64,000 nucleotides of DNA from Pseudomonas lurida (GTDB taxonomy: Bacteria > Pseudomonadota > Gammaproteobacteria > Pseudomonadales > Pseudomonadaceae): NCBI RefSeq assembly GCF_002563895.1, contig NZ_PDJB01000001.1, positions 2,587,501 through 2,651,500 on the forward strand, in the 5' to 3' direction. The notes below the pieces were generated by a model, which saw only the letters and a program-made list of their open reading frames with translations, did not search any database and was not told where the DNA came from. A program made the translations under genes and the position numbers. Shown piece after piece: positions 19,161 to 27,053 of this stretch. The stretch's first letter is position 1. Every line of letters begins with the position of its first letter.

Positions 19161-20177
19161 ATGAAAGGATTGAGAACACTGTTGGCTGCGTCCCTGGCGA
19201 CCCTGGGGCTTTCGGTGGCGACGTTGCCGGCTACCGCCGCCGAGGCACCGGTACATTTTGCCGACCTGAACTGGGAAAGCGGCAGCCTGATCACCGAAGT
19301 GCTGCGGGTCATTGTCGAGAAGGGCTACGACCTGCCTACCGATACCTTGCCAGGCACGACCATCACGCTGGAAACCGCCCTGGCGAAGAACGACATCCAG
19401 GTCATCGGTGAAGAGTGGGCCGGCCGCAGCCCGGTGTGGGTCAAGGCCGAGGCCGAAGGCAAGGTGGTGGGCCTGGGCGATACGGTCAAGGGCGCGACCG
19501 AAGGCTGGTGGGTGCCGGAATACGTGGTCAAGGGTGACCCCGCCAAAGGCATCAAGCCTCTGGCACCCGAACTCAAGAGCGTGAAGGACCTTGCGCGTTA
19601 TAAAGACGTGTTCAAGGACCCGGAATCCCCGGGCAAGGGACGCTTCCTCAACAGCCCCATCGGCTGGACCTCGGAAGTCGTCAACAAGCAAAAGCTCAAG
19701 GCGTATGGCTTGGACGGCGACTACGTGAACTTTCGCAGCGGCTCGGGTGCGGCACTGGATGCCGAGATCGCCTCGTCGATCCGCCGAGGCAAACCGGTGT
19801 TGTTCTACTACTGGTCGCCGACGCCCCTGATGGGGCGCTACAAACTCATCCAGTTGGAAGAGCCGCCGTTTGACGCCGAGGCCTGGAAAACCCTGACGGA
19901 TGCGGATAATCCTGATCCGAAGCCGACACGGTCGTTGGCGTCCAAGTTGAGTATTGGCGTCTCTGCGCCGTTCCAGAAGGAACATCCGCAGATTGCCCAG
20001 TTCTTTGAGAAGGTCGAGTTTCCCATTGAACCGTTGAATAAAGCCTTGGCGACCATGAGCGAAAATCACACCGCGCCACGTGAGGTGGCCCAAGCGTTTC
20101 TCAAGGAGCATCCGGACGTGTGGAAGGCTTGGTTAACCGAAGACGTGGCGCAGAAGGTTGAAGCCAGCCTGAATTAG
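19161..20177 (+). CDS. Glycine betaine/choline-type periplasmic binding protein
   Basis: A 338-residue substrate-binding protein of the OpuAC/ProX family. Residues 1-26 form a signal peptide (MKGLRTLLAASLATLGLSVA then TLPATA). The mature part contains tryptophan-rich ligand motifs typical of betaine boxes: LNWESGS (33-39), GEEWAGRSPVW (near 87) and GWWVPEYVV (near 116). No ATPase or permease gene is adjacent, so it is an orphan binding protein that must work with a transporter elsewhere. Quaternary amine or a related osmolyte/carbon source is the expected ligand. It ends before a bidirectional terminator. Confidence 0.8.
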   Translation: MKGLRTLLAASLATLGLSVATLPATAAEAPVHFADLNWESGSLITEVLRVIVEKGYDLPTDTLPGTTITLETALAKNDIQVIGEEWAGRSPVWVKAEAEGKVVGLGDTVKGATEGWWVPEYVVKGDPAKGIKPLAPELKSVKDLARYKDVFKDPESPGKGRFLNSPIGWTSEVVNKQKLKAYGLDGDYVNFRSGSGAALDAEIASSIRRGKPVLFYYWSPTPLMGRYKLIQLEEPPFDAEAWKTLTDADNPDPKPTRSLASKLSIGVSAPFQKEHPQIAQFFEKVEFPIEPLNKALATMSENHTAPREVAQAFLKEHPDVWKAWLTEDVAQKVEASLN

Positions 20178-20206
20178 GCACTGATCTCACTGCCAGTCGG
20201 GTCCTC

Positions 20207-20238
20207 CCTGTGGGAGCAGGCAATCCAGCTCCCACAGG
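20207..20238. terminator. Bidirectional hairpin terminator
   Basis: CCTGTGGGAGC (20207-20217) and GCTCCCACAGG (20228-20238) form an 11-bp stem with a 10-base loop between two convergent genes, the binding protein and the TonB receptor. It is another TGTGGGAGC element. Confidence 0.65.
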
Positions 20239-20254
20239 AAGGTGTATTTGAATG

Positions 20255-22381
20255 TCAGAACCGAGTTTGTACCGCCACCTCAAAGGTGCGTGGCGAGCCC
20301 AGGTAATACGCCGGCGATACGTGAGCAAACTCGGCATACACCTCATTCGTCAAGTTGCGCACCCGGCCCGTCACCGAGGTGTGCGAGTCCACCTTGTAGC
20401 GCAGGAACGTCCCGAACAGCGTGTAGGCCGGCACCGTCTGGGTGTTGGCATTGTCCGCATACACCTCGGCCACATACCGCGCATCGACCCCACCTTGCCA
20501 GTCCTCGGCGAAATCATACGTCAGCCACAGGTTGCCCACTCGCTTGGGCACGTTGGTCGGTGTATTGCCCTTGCGCGAGACCACCGCGCCACTGGCGATT
20601 TTCTCATTGAAGTCTTCGTATTCGGCGTCGACCCAGGCGAAGTTACCTTCTGCCAACAGCCTTGGCGTGATGCGCAACGAACTGGCCAACTCGATACCCC
20701 TGGATGACTGCGCGCCGACCGGGATGCTGTTGGTCGGGTCTTGCGGGTCAGTGACGGCAAAGTCCTTGCGCTCGATCTTGTAGGCGGCAACGGTGGCGGA
20801 GCCACGGCCGTCCAGGTAATCAAACTTGCTGCCCACTTCCCACTGTTTGCCCGTCGAGACATCAAACACTTGCGTAGTGGTATTCGGTTGCTCGGCGGCG
20901 GTGCTGTACTGCACATACACATTGGCCGACGGGATGAACTGATAGGTCAGGCCCACGCGGCCGGTCACCGGTTCCCAGCTGCGCTTGAAGTGGCGTGGGT
21001 TGGTGGCCGTGACGACGCGGTGGTTGGTCACGTCCAGGTCGATGGCGTCATACCGCAGGCCGGTGAGCAGCGAGAGTTTATCCGTGAGGCCCAGGCGGTT
21101 TTCCACGAACAAGGCCTTGGTGGTGACTTCGCTGGTCTTGTCCTTGCTGAAGCTTTCCCGGGTTCGAGGGATGTCGTAGAAGTGCCCGGGGTCGAAGTTG
21201 CCTGGATCCACCGTGCTGTTGCCTGGCACATTCAGCGGGGTGTTGGTGGTGCTGTTGACCTTGTATTCGAAACCGCCGGACCAGGTGGTCGACAGGCCAA
21301 AGAGGCTGTCGTCATGGCGCAGCTCGAACTGGTTGCCGTTCTGCTCGCCCTGATGGCGCACTTGGTAGGCCGTCGAGCGGTTCACTGCGCTGTTGTCGGC
21401 GTTGTATTGGTAGGTTTCCAGGTTGCGGTAATCGCGCTGGCTGTCGAGGTGGTAGAGGGTGTTTTTCAGCGTGGTGCTGTCGTTGATTCGGTAATCAATG
21501 ATCGAGCGCGCCCAGATCGTCCGTTGCTCGTAGCGGCCGTCGGCGACGTTGTAGTTGTTGAAGCGGTTGTGCTTGTCGATCTTCAGTTCGCCCGCCTTGG
21601 GGTTGAGCACCGGCGTGCCCCAGTAGGGACTGTCTTCATGCTCGTCCTGGTACTCCAGCGCCAGGGTGTGGGACAGGTTCGGGGTAAGGTCACTGAGCAG
21701 GGAAAACGCCAGGCTCCACGCCTCGCGCTGGTCGCGGTCGATGTAGCTGTGGTTGGTGTTGCGGCTTACATCCAGGCGTGCGTAATGCTGCACGTCGGCG
21801 CCAGGTTCAGTCAGGGCATGATTGACACCGAAGGCCATGCCAGCGGTGTCATAGCTGCCATAGGTGAGTTGGCCTTCGGCAGCCTGTTCCTCGCGGGTGG
21901 CCAGCTTGGTCACGTAGTTGAGCGAACCGCCCACTGAACCTGCACCGTTGATCAGCGAGGAGGGTCCGCCCACCAATTCCACCCGGTCATAGATCCATGC
22001 ATCCACTGGCCGAGCCAGGCCAGTGGCGACGTTGATACCGTTGAACATCTGGGTGATCTGGCTGCTCGTAAAGCCACGGTAGGAGACAAACCCGCCAAAC
22101 CCTGGCGGTGCGCTGGCGTTGACCCCGGGCAGGGTATTGGCCGCATCGCGGAAGGTCTTGGCACCGTGGCGCTCGATGTCATTGCGATTGGCGATGGCCA
22201 CCGACGCGGGGGTTTCCCGCACGCTCAGGCCCAATCGCGACGCCATGCCGCTGGATTGGTCCAGGGTCAGGCCGGGTTCGTCCGCTTGGTCGCCATCAAT
22301 GGTTGTCGGGGCTAACTCAAGGGCCCAGGCGCAGACCGGCAGGCAGACGAACGCGCCCGCCAACAGGGGTAGATGTTTCAT
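20255..22381 (-). CDS. TonB-dependent outer-membrane receptor without STN domain
   Basis: A 708-residue receptor. Residues 1-30 are a signal peptide (MKHLPLLAGAFVCLPVCAWA). The plug domain (about 55-165) has VRETPASVAIANRNDIE and RVELVGGPSSLINGAGSVGG. The 22-strand barrel follows and ends in the aromatic terminal residue expected for outer-membrane insertion (VAVQTRF). There is no N-terminal STN domain, so it does not signal to a sigma regulator. ATG 22381 follows GGATTC. It lies 95 bases behind a DUF2946 gene, a pairing seen with metal-related receptors. The ligand may be a metal complex or siderophore; this is not resolved. Confidence 0.88.
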   Translation of the reverse strand: MKHLPLLAGAFVCLPVCAWALELAPTTIDGDQADEPGLTLDQSSGMASRLGLSVRETPASVAIANRNDIERHGAKTFRDAANTLPGVNASAPPGFGGFVSYRGFTSSQITQMFNGINVATGLARPVDAWIYDRVELVGGPSSLINGAGSVGGSLNYVTKLATREEQAAEGQLTYGSYDTAGMAFGVNHALTEPGADVQHYARLDVSRNTNHSYIDRDQREAWSLAFSLLSDLTPNLSHTLALEYQDEHEDSPYWGTPVLNPKAGELKIDKHNRFNNYNVADGRYEQRTIWARSIIDYRINDSTTLKNTLYHLDSQRDYRNLETYQYNADNSAVNRSTAYQVRHQGEQNGNQFELRHDDSLFGLSTTWSGGFEYKVNSTTNTPLNVPGNSTVDPGNFDPGHFYDIPRTRESFSKDKTSEVTTKALFVENRLGLTDKLSLLTGLRYDAIDLDVTNHRVVTATNPRHFKRSWEPVTGRVGLTYQFIPSANVYVQYSTAAEQPNTTTQVFDVSTGKQWEVGSKFDYLDGRGSATVAAYKIERKDFAVTDPQDPTNSIPVGAQSSRGIELASSLRITPRLLAEGNFAWVDAEYEDFNEKIASGAVVSRKGNTPTNVPKRVGNLWLTYDFAEDWQGGVDARYVAEVYADNANTQTVPAYTLFGTFLRYKVDSHTSVTGRVRNLTNEVYAEFAHVSPAYYLGSPRTFEVAVQTRF

Positions 22382-22476
22382 GGTTGAATCCTGAAAAACT
22401 TGGCTTGAAAACAACGCACAGCCGCCCGTACTTCCTTGCGGAAACGGTGCTCAGTGCAGATCGGAAAGCGCAGGGA

Positions 22477-22866
22477 TCAGGCGAAGGCAGGCGGAGCGCG
22501 CGGGTGCGCCGTGGGCCAGGTGAAGCGGGCAGGGATGTCGGCAGCCAGGACAATGGCGGGTGGTGGGGCGTGGGGTTGCGGCAACACCGCCACATTCAGG
22601 CTGGAACTCAGCGCCGGGCCCATGCCACCCGTGGAACAAAGCGGGCAACCAAATGCCTTGGACAGCGTGGGCAGGTTCTCTTCAGTGGAATTGGACGGCT
22701 TGGGCGCCTGGGTGCGCGGGTCCACCGTACAAAACTGACCACCGATGCCATTGAGCTGCATGCCGACCATCTGCCCATGTCCGATACTGCAGGCGAACAC
22801 ATTGAACAGGACGCAGCTGTAGAGCATCCAGGCAATGAGCGAGCGGTCGGCGCGGGCAAGTTTCAT
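22477..22866 (-). CDS. DUF2946 family membrane protein
   Basis: A 129-residue protein that starts with basic residues and one membrane helix (SLIAWMLYSCVLFNVFACSI) and later carries the CPLC-type motif (FGCPLCSTGGMG) typical of DUF2946. The C-terminal part is proline-rich. The family is often encoded beside copper or other metal-related TonB receptors and may bind metal through its cysteines. ATG 22866 is chosen as the family-like start; the frame extends 14 codons further upstream. It precedes the TonB receptor in the same direction. Confidence 0.75.
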   Translation of the reverse strand: MKLARADRSLIAWMLYSCVLFNVFACSIGHGQMVGMQLNGIGGQFCTVDPRTQAPKPSNSTEENLPTLSKAFGCPLCSTGGMGPALSSSLNVAVLPQPHAPPPAIVLAADIPARFTWPTAHPRAPPAFA

Positions 22867-22959
22867 GGGGCGGCACTTTACCATCAGCCGCCGACGAAAT
22901 GCCTGCAAAAAATCTCAGGGCGACTATCCTGATTCGCACCTTTTCAGGGAGAGCCAGCC

Positions 22960-23397
22960 ATGAGCTTCGTTGTCGCACGATGGATTGTCGGCGTTTTTAC
23001 CTGCATCAGCATGGTCCACCTGTATTGGGCCGCCGGCGGCAAACTCGGCAGCCTTGCTGCCATCCCCCAACTGCCCGGCGAATTCGCCAGCGGCCCAAGG
23101 CCCGCGTTCAAACCCTCCGCGCTGGGGACCTTCCTCGTGGCAATGGGGCTGGTTGCCATAGCGCTGCTGGTGTGCCTGCGGGCCGGGTTGTACTTCTCGG
23201 CAGTGTCCCATGGGGCGTTGCAATGGGGAATCAGCGCGATTGCCGTGCTGATGTTTGCCAGGGCGATTGGGGATTCGGAATTGGTGGGGTTCTTCAAGAA
23301 GGTAGGTGGGTCGAGATTTGCGAGGTTGGATACGTATTTTTATTCGCCGTTGTGTCTGGTGTTGGGGGTGGGGTTGTTGGTGGTGGCGTGGGGGTGA
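22960..23397 (+). CDS. DUF3995 family membrane protein
   Basis: A 145-residue integral membrane protein with four hydrophobic segments (about 5-25, 57-77, 86-105 and 124-143). It has the DUF3995 features HLYWAAGG near residue 20, ALLVCLRAG near 68, and an RLDTYFYSPLCLVLG stretch near the end. Function unknown. It is transcribed away from the DUF2946 gene. The last 100 bases are GT-rich, and the following region is clearly more AT-rich. Confidence 0.75.
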   Translation: MSFVVARWIVGVFTCISMVHLYWAAGGKLGSLAAIPQLPGEFASGPRPAFKPSALGTFLVAMGLVAIALLVCLRAGLYFSAVSHGALQWGISAIAVLMFARAIGDSELVGFFKKVGGSRFARLDTYFYSPLCLVLGVGLLVVAWG

Positions 23398-23903
23398 GGG
23401 CTGATTGCTCGTTAAGCAGGGCATTCATTATCAAAGGTTGAATGCAGTACCGTGCAATCCCTAGGTTACGTCATCGTTGACAGTGCATCGCTGCGAAATC
23501 TTCTTGGAATGACATAGCCCCTTTACCCTACCCAAGGGTCGCTCGAATAACGCCGTTACTTTCATACGGGGCTTAAATATTTCGAGATCAGCATTTCTAA
23601 AAGAGGGATTTGCACCGTGCTAGCGTTGCCCGTCTGGGGCGATTTTTCTGTCGGGGAGCATGTGTCTGCGCTGGGACATCTCTTTTGCAAGAAGGTTATA
23701 TCAATTATTTCGATCGTTACAATTGCGAAGTTCTCGTTTTGGTTGGGGTGGTCTTAGTCACTGCCCGCATAACTGAATGAGGTAAAAGTTTTAAAGGGTT
23801 TATTATTCAACAAGCCATGTAGTCCGTAAGAGAAGCTATCATTCTTACGCTCGGCGTTGGTTTCGGTCGAATGGCTTTTGTATATCGTAATGGTCGGCTA
23901 GAT
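23398..23903. other. AT-rich region without a convincing gene, behind the Rhs cassettes
   Basis: About 500 bases of lower GC than the flanks. Six-frame reading gives only short frames: a 47-codon plus-strand frame from GTG 23618 with a hydrophobic VISIISIVTIAKF stretch, and a 34-codon minus-strand frame from ATG 23565. Neither has a binding site or family features. Given the decayed cassette next door, it may be further Rhs debris. Confidence 0.5.
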
Positions 23904-24099
23904 TTAAAGTTGGTTCAGCTCGTAGAAGCTTTCCACGTCGGTTTCGTATGGGCAGTAGCTTGCAAAGCAGATCGCCGTCGCTCGAACAGTGAGTAATGGG
24001 ACTTCTTCCTCTATTGTTTCATAGATTGCTATTGCCTGAGCTTTCTCAATATTGGTTGATGCGAGATTTGATGGCGTTAGTAGTGGTGTCGTTATTCAT
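23904..24099 (-). pseudogene. Frameshifted small gene, probably the immunity gene of cassette 3
   Basis: ATG 24099 opens a frame giving MNNDTTTNAIKSRINQ, then meets TGA after one more codon. Shifting frame by one base at that point gives a clean continuation of 47 residues: IEKAQAIAIYETIEEEVPLL, TVRATAICFASYCP, YETDVESFYELNQL, stop at 23904. That frame alone has no usable start. A one-base change would restore a 64-residue acidic protein. It begins six bases after the stop of a truncated toxin tip, the position of an immunity gene. The reading frame logic is direct; the immunity role is inferred. Confidence 0.55.
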
Positions 24100-24105
24100 T
24101 GTGCT

Positions 24106-24258
24106 CTAAGAGCTATTCAAGGAGGATGGTAATAGGATCACGGGTTTTCCGTTTCCTTCAAATGTGAAGTGCGGGCCATTTTTCTTATGGGGCACACATT
24201 GATATGTGTGGAGTTGGCGTGGGTGGCCATTGAGCTGCAGGTGCCTGGGTCCTAGGCT
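24106..24258 (-). pseudogene. Truncated Rhs toxin tip (cassette 3), 50 residues left
   Basis: A start-less frame of 50 codons after an upstream TAG reads SLGPRHLQLNGHPRQLHTYQ, CVPHKKNGPHFTFEG and NGKPVILLPSSLNSS, then stops. The composition and the histidine-rich C-terminal end resemble Rhs/CdiA nuclease tips, but no family is recognised. It starts just downstream of the immunity gene of cassette 1 and ends six bases before the frameshifted gene, so toxin-immunity order is kept. No Rhs core precedes it, so it cannot be expressed as part of an Rhs protein. Confidence 0.5.
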
Positions 24259-24289
24259 CTACTTTTCAATGGTATCTCGCGGGCAGGGA

Positions 24290-24673
24290 CTAAATATATG
24301 TTGGGTGTAAGATGACTCTGGTTGCTCGCACGTCGACGTAACCGGATTCATGAGTGATTGGTCCATCGAGTTCAATAAGGAGTATTGAATCACCAAGTTT
24401 TAACACGGCGCAGTCCTCGTCCGTCACTTCAATCAATTCAGCTGTTATGTGATAAGTGCCGTTTACATGGGTGATCTGTGAAGTCGTATCGAAGGATGGC
24501 GTAACGTTTATCCCCCAAGAAAAAATTTCATCCAAGTCGAGCTCTACATCCTGATCATCACCGATGTTGGGAGGGACCCCTAGCCACGAAGCGGTGCCAC
24601 TTCCGATGGATGAGCGAAAGCTGACTAATAAAGTGTCTGCAGTGGATATTACGTCGGTAATTCGTATTTTCAT
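24290..24673 (-). CDS. Probable immunity protein of displaced cassette 1
   Basis: A 127-residue acidic, strand-rich cytoplasmic protein (MKIRITDVISTADTLLVSFR at the start, later EVTDEDCAVLKLGDSILLIE). ATG 24673 directly follows the stop of the displaced Rhs tip (one base between), the classical toxin/immunity arrangement. No known Imm family was recognised. The gene is intact even though its toxin lacks a start, which fits selection for protection against kin that still use this tip. The role is inferred from position. Confidence 0.65.
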   Translation of the reverse strand: MKIRITDVISTADTLLVSFRSSIGSGTASWLGVPPNIGDDQDVELDLDEIFSWGINVTPSFDTTSQITHVNGTYHITAELIEVTDEDCAVLKLGDSILLIELDGPITHESGYVDVRATRVILHPTYI

Positions 24674-24674
24674 T

Positions 24675-25466
24675 TCACTTCTTCGGTAGTGGAACTCTAA
24701 CGACGGTGTTGTCCACATTCATGGTGTTGGTTTTAAGCTCAAGAGTCCAAGTCTCCTCATGATAGTGATGTCTGCTTGGTTTGCCGTTCATTTCGTGCGA
24801 GCCGTAACGGATGCTTCTTTTAGCGTCACTAGAGACTATCCTGTCACGATCGGGTGTTCCGGTTCGTGGGTTGGTGTTGGTGTGAGGACCTAGCCCTAGG
24901 AATTCATCCCACTTTCGCACGGTTTCTTGGGGTTTGACGGATTTATTGGCGTAGGTTTCGATGTGATATCCCATTTTAGGCGGGATATTTGAGGGCATTG
25001 GGAGGAATGGCTCCCCATCATTGGCGTTTGCCTTCGTTCCTAAATCTTCTGCATCGCTAGTCGGCTTGCACTTGTCGCCACCTGGACAGGGGCTCAATCC
25101 TAGCGGATCAACCCATCCCGTAGGATTGGGCACGTACTGGTAAGCATTGATCCCACCCGCCAACTTCACCGGGTCCGGCGTCAGGTAGCGACCAACATCC
25201 GGATTGTAGTAGCGATGGCGGTTGTAGTGCCGCCCGCTTTCTTGATCGAAATACTGGCCCTGGAAGCGCAGCGGGTTGTCGATTTTCCCGATGTCGAGGC
25301 GGGTGATTTCGCCGTAAGCACGGTAATGCGCAGACCAGACGATCTCGCCATTCGGAGCGGTGAGTTCCTGTGGGGTGCCGAGGTGGTCGAGTTGGTAGTG
25401 GTAGGCCTTGGTGTCCTTTGGACCGAAGCCTTCCAGCAGCGCCAGTTGGCGGAAGGTGTTGGGTTC
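24675..25466 (-). pseudogene. Displaced Rhs C-terminus (cassette 1): last 99 core codons plus toxin tip
   Basis: From 25466 the frame reads nearly the same as the end of the full Rhs core (EPNTFRQLALLEGFGPK, then PDPVKLAGGINAYQY and VDPLGL). From 25466 back to the valine codon at 25169 the distance is identical to that in the full gene, with no indel. An in-frame TAA lies three codons upstream and there is no real start, so it is silent. After DPLGL comes a 139-residue tip unlike that of the full gene, with RYGSHEMNGKPSRHHYHEET near the end, a histidine-rich motif suggesting a nuclease. It can serve as a donor for tip replacement by recombination through the shared core. Confidence 0.75.
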
Positions 25467-25508
25467 ATCTGCTTAGCCGGATGATTATGGAGCTTTCGAA
25501 GCGGTGAT
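25467..25508 (-). repeat. 42-bp direct repeat, copy 1 (cassette 1 boundary)
   Basis: A 42-base segment beginning ATCTGCTTAGCCGGATGATT and containing GGAGCTTTCGAAG. It starts exactly where homology to the Rhs core stops. The second copy (26404-26445) differs at one base and sits at the boundary of cassette 2. Confidence 0.85.
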
Positions 25509-25588
25509 AGGCGTGGGGGGCTCATTCAGTGCGTTTGGGGGAGCCCTCATTCTGCCGAGTGAGCGTTTTGTCGTGGTGGGCAGGCTTT

Positions 25589-25712
25589 TGTGGCGAGTAG
25601 GCTTGCCCTGTGCAGCAGCCCAAGAACTGGCAGTGCTGATTACCTGAAAATCCCCATCGGTCAGACTGGGGCCAATGCGCGGCCCAGTGCTGGGCAAGCC
25701 TGTTCGCCACAG
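25589..25712. repeat. Long palindromic repeat upstream of cassette 1
   Basis: Outer arms TGTGGCGAGTAGGCTTGCCC and GGGCAAGCCTGTTCGCCACA are close inverted complements about 85 bases apart. The interior resembles that of the element at 26468-26603 (GCAGCCC..., TTACCTGAAAA, GGGCC...CGGCCCA). Both lie on the same side of the 42-bp repeat. Confidence 0.75.
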
Positions 25713-25749
25713 GGGAGGGGCGGTGTTGCCTTGGATAGCGGTGTTGGTG

Positions 25750-26166
25750 TTACCAAGTTGACTGATCTTCTAGGCTGGCCTTTTGGAGGTCGTCTTTCCA
25801 ACTTATCTGAGCGAGTTGATGGACATCCTCTAAGAAGCCTTTAGGGTTTTCAAGTTTGTACCATTCTTCTCGAGGCCATGATGTGGCCTCATCTTCATTT
25901 ATATCGAATAAGCCTTGGAAGTCATAACTCTCATCGTTCAGACTATTTTCCAGGGCCTTAATCAAAGCGTATTTGTGCCTGTAAGAAAGGTAGCTTAAAT
26001 TCAAGGCGTGAGTTTTTATGAGAAACGCTCGATCGGTTTTATTGTTTGGGTCGTATTTTTCCAGTTCTAGACCCAGCCCCTGCTCTCGATCATATACATC
26101 AAATACACTAATAAACCATTTTAGGCTAGGGTCAAATGGCTCATTTAAGAATGGGTTTTTCAACAT
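25750..26166 (-). CDS. Probable immunity protein of displaced cassette 2
   Basis: A 138-residue acidic, tryptophan- and tyrosine-rich cytoplasmic protein (LKWFISVFDVYDREQGLGLE, later SYDFQGLFDINEDEATSW). Its ATG shares one base with the stop of the cassette 2 toxin frame (TAATG), indicating coupled translation in the ancestral arrangement. No named immunity family was recognised. The frame is intact. The call rests on position and composition. Confidence 0.65.
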   Translation of the reverse strand: MLKNPFLNEPFDPSLKWFISVFDVYDREQGLGLELEKYDPNNKTDRAFLIKTHALNLSYLSYRHKYALIKALENSLNDESYDFQGLFDINEDEATSWPREEWYKLENPKGFLEDVHQLAQISWKDDLQKASLEDQSTW

Positions 26167-26403
26167 TATCTTTTCTCGACTGGATAAGCAGTGAATGGTC
26201 TGGGCCCATCTTTTTTATCAAATTTCACTTCGAACCAATTTAGATTTTCATTAAGGGCTGGGCTGTCAATGTCTTTTTTGTTAGGGCGATAGCCTCGTCC
26301 TGCTCCGGGTAATTCCAGTTTGAATATGGGAATTTTACTCTGGTCCATCCCGTTGAATGGAGCTAGTCCAAGCGCTTCGCGTGGAGTGTGGCGCCGCGGG
26401 TTT
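26166..26403 (-). pseudogene. Displaced Rhs toxin tip (cassette 2), no core or start
   Basis: After the 42-bp repeat the frame reads NPRRHTPREALGLAPFNGMD and continues to AYPVEKR and stop. EALGLAPF looks like the remains of the DPLGL core/tip junction. About 65 residues follow, rich in charged residues (GAGRGYRPNKKDIDSPALNE), shorter than a usual tip, so it is probably truncated. The open frame continues upstream through the repeat into the palindrome, but with no binding site or sensible start. It overlaps its immunity gene by one base. Confidence 0.6.
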
Positions 26404-26445
26404 ATCTGCTTAGCCGGATGATTATGGAGCTTTCGAAGTGGTGAT
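26404..26445 (-). repeat. 42-bp direct repeat, copy 2 (cassette 2 boundary)
   Basis: Matches 25467-25508 at 41 of 42 positions by eye (T at 26439 for C at 25502). It lies at the upstream edge of the displaced tip of cassette 2, as copy 1 does for cassette 1. Confidence 0.85.
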
Positions 26446-26467
26446 TTTTCGCTGATGGACACCCTTT

Positions 26468-26603
26468 TGTGGTGAGCAGGGTTGCCCTGCTTTGGGCTGC
26501 ACAGCAGCCCCAAAACAGATAAATGCTGCTTTACCTGAAAAAACTCACTGCCTGCACTTGGGCCGCTTCGCGGCCCAACGAAGGGCAAGCCTGCTCGCCA
26601 CAG
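26468..26603. repeat. Long palindromic repeat upstream of cassette 2
   Basis: Outer arms TTGTGGTGAGCAGGGTTGCCC and GGGCAAGCCTGCTCGCCACA enclose inner hairpins such as GGGCCGCTTCGCGGCCC. It has the same organisation as 25589-25712 and sits 22 bases beyond the 42-bp repeat. Together with 26604-26638, this is a 235-base non-coding gap between the active immunity gene and cassette 2. Confidence 0.75.
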
Positions 26604-26638
26604 CGTGAGAAATCAGTGAGGAGTCATATGAAAAAGAC

Positions 26639-27052
26639 TTAGTTGAATTTTTCATAGTCTTGAGCACGCAGTGATGCTAACCATTGTTTGAAAAATTCAA
26701 CCTGTTCTTGTGGGTTACTTGTAAGGTTTTCTTCTTCATAGTCGAACAAGTGGACGATATTTTCGTTAGTTGCTTGCTTACCTAGAGTCATTTCGTATGC
26801 TACAAGGCCTGAACTCATTTGAGATGCCATTCTTGAAGGTTTAACGTTTCGCTTTGCACCTTTGCATAGGAAGGTGATATGGGGGAAGTCTGCCCTGATT
26901 TTTGCAAGGCACATATACATGTCTATACCTTCGTAAATCGTTTTAAAGTTATCAGCTTCTGAAAATACCATAATTAATTTTGCGATGTCATATTTAACAG
27001 TTACTTCTGTTTTTTTATTGTCAATAATTGCAGGTATTTTTTGCGTTTTCAT
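26639..27052 (-). CDS. Immunity protein for the Rhs ADP-ribosyltransferase tip
   Basis: A 137-residue cytoplasmic protein whose ATG 27052 lies one base after the Rhs stop codon (TAA-A-ATG), the expected place for the cognate immunity gene. It begins MKTQKIPAIIDNKKTEVTVK and ends with an acidic helix-rich region (FDYEEENLTSNPQEQVEFFK). It has none of the size or metal motifs of ADP-ribosylglycohydrolases such as Tri1, so it probably blocks the toxin by direct binding. AT-rich like the toxin tip, which suggests that the pair arrived together. Family not recognised. Confidence 0.75.
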   Translation of the reverse strand: MKTQKIPAIIDNKKTEVTVKYDIAKLIMVFSEADNFKTIYEGIDMYMCLAKIRADFPHITFLCKGAKRNVKPSRMASQMSSGLVAYEMTLGKQATNENIVHLFDYEEENLTSNPQEQVEFFKQWLASLRAQDYEKFN

Positions 27053-27053
27053 T

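Noticed and set aside
20741..21937. 398-codon plus-strand frame
   Set aside because: Antisense to the TonB receptor barrel; the product is a Val/Ala/Gly/His-rich shadow.
23618..23758. 47-codon plus-strand frame with a hydrophobic stretch
   Set aside because: GTG start without a binding site, no family features, in a decaying AT-rich region.
25181..25525. 114-codon minus-strand frame rich in Thr, Arg and Ser (also 27638-28084)
   Set aside because: Out-of-phase reading of the Rhs core; the near-identical shadow at both places simply mirrors the core homology.
26446..26588. Upstream extension of the cassette 2 toxin frame into the palindrome
   Set aside because: The frame is open but runs through a non-coding repeat with no ribosome binding site; it is not a real N-terminus.
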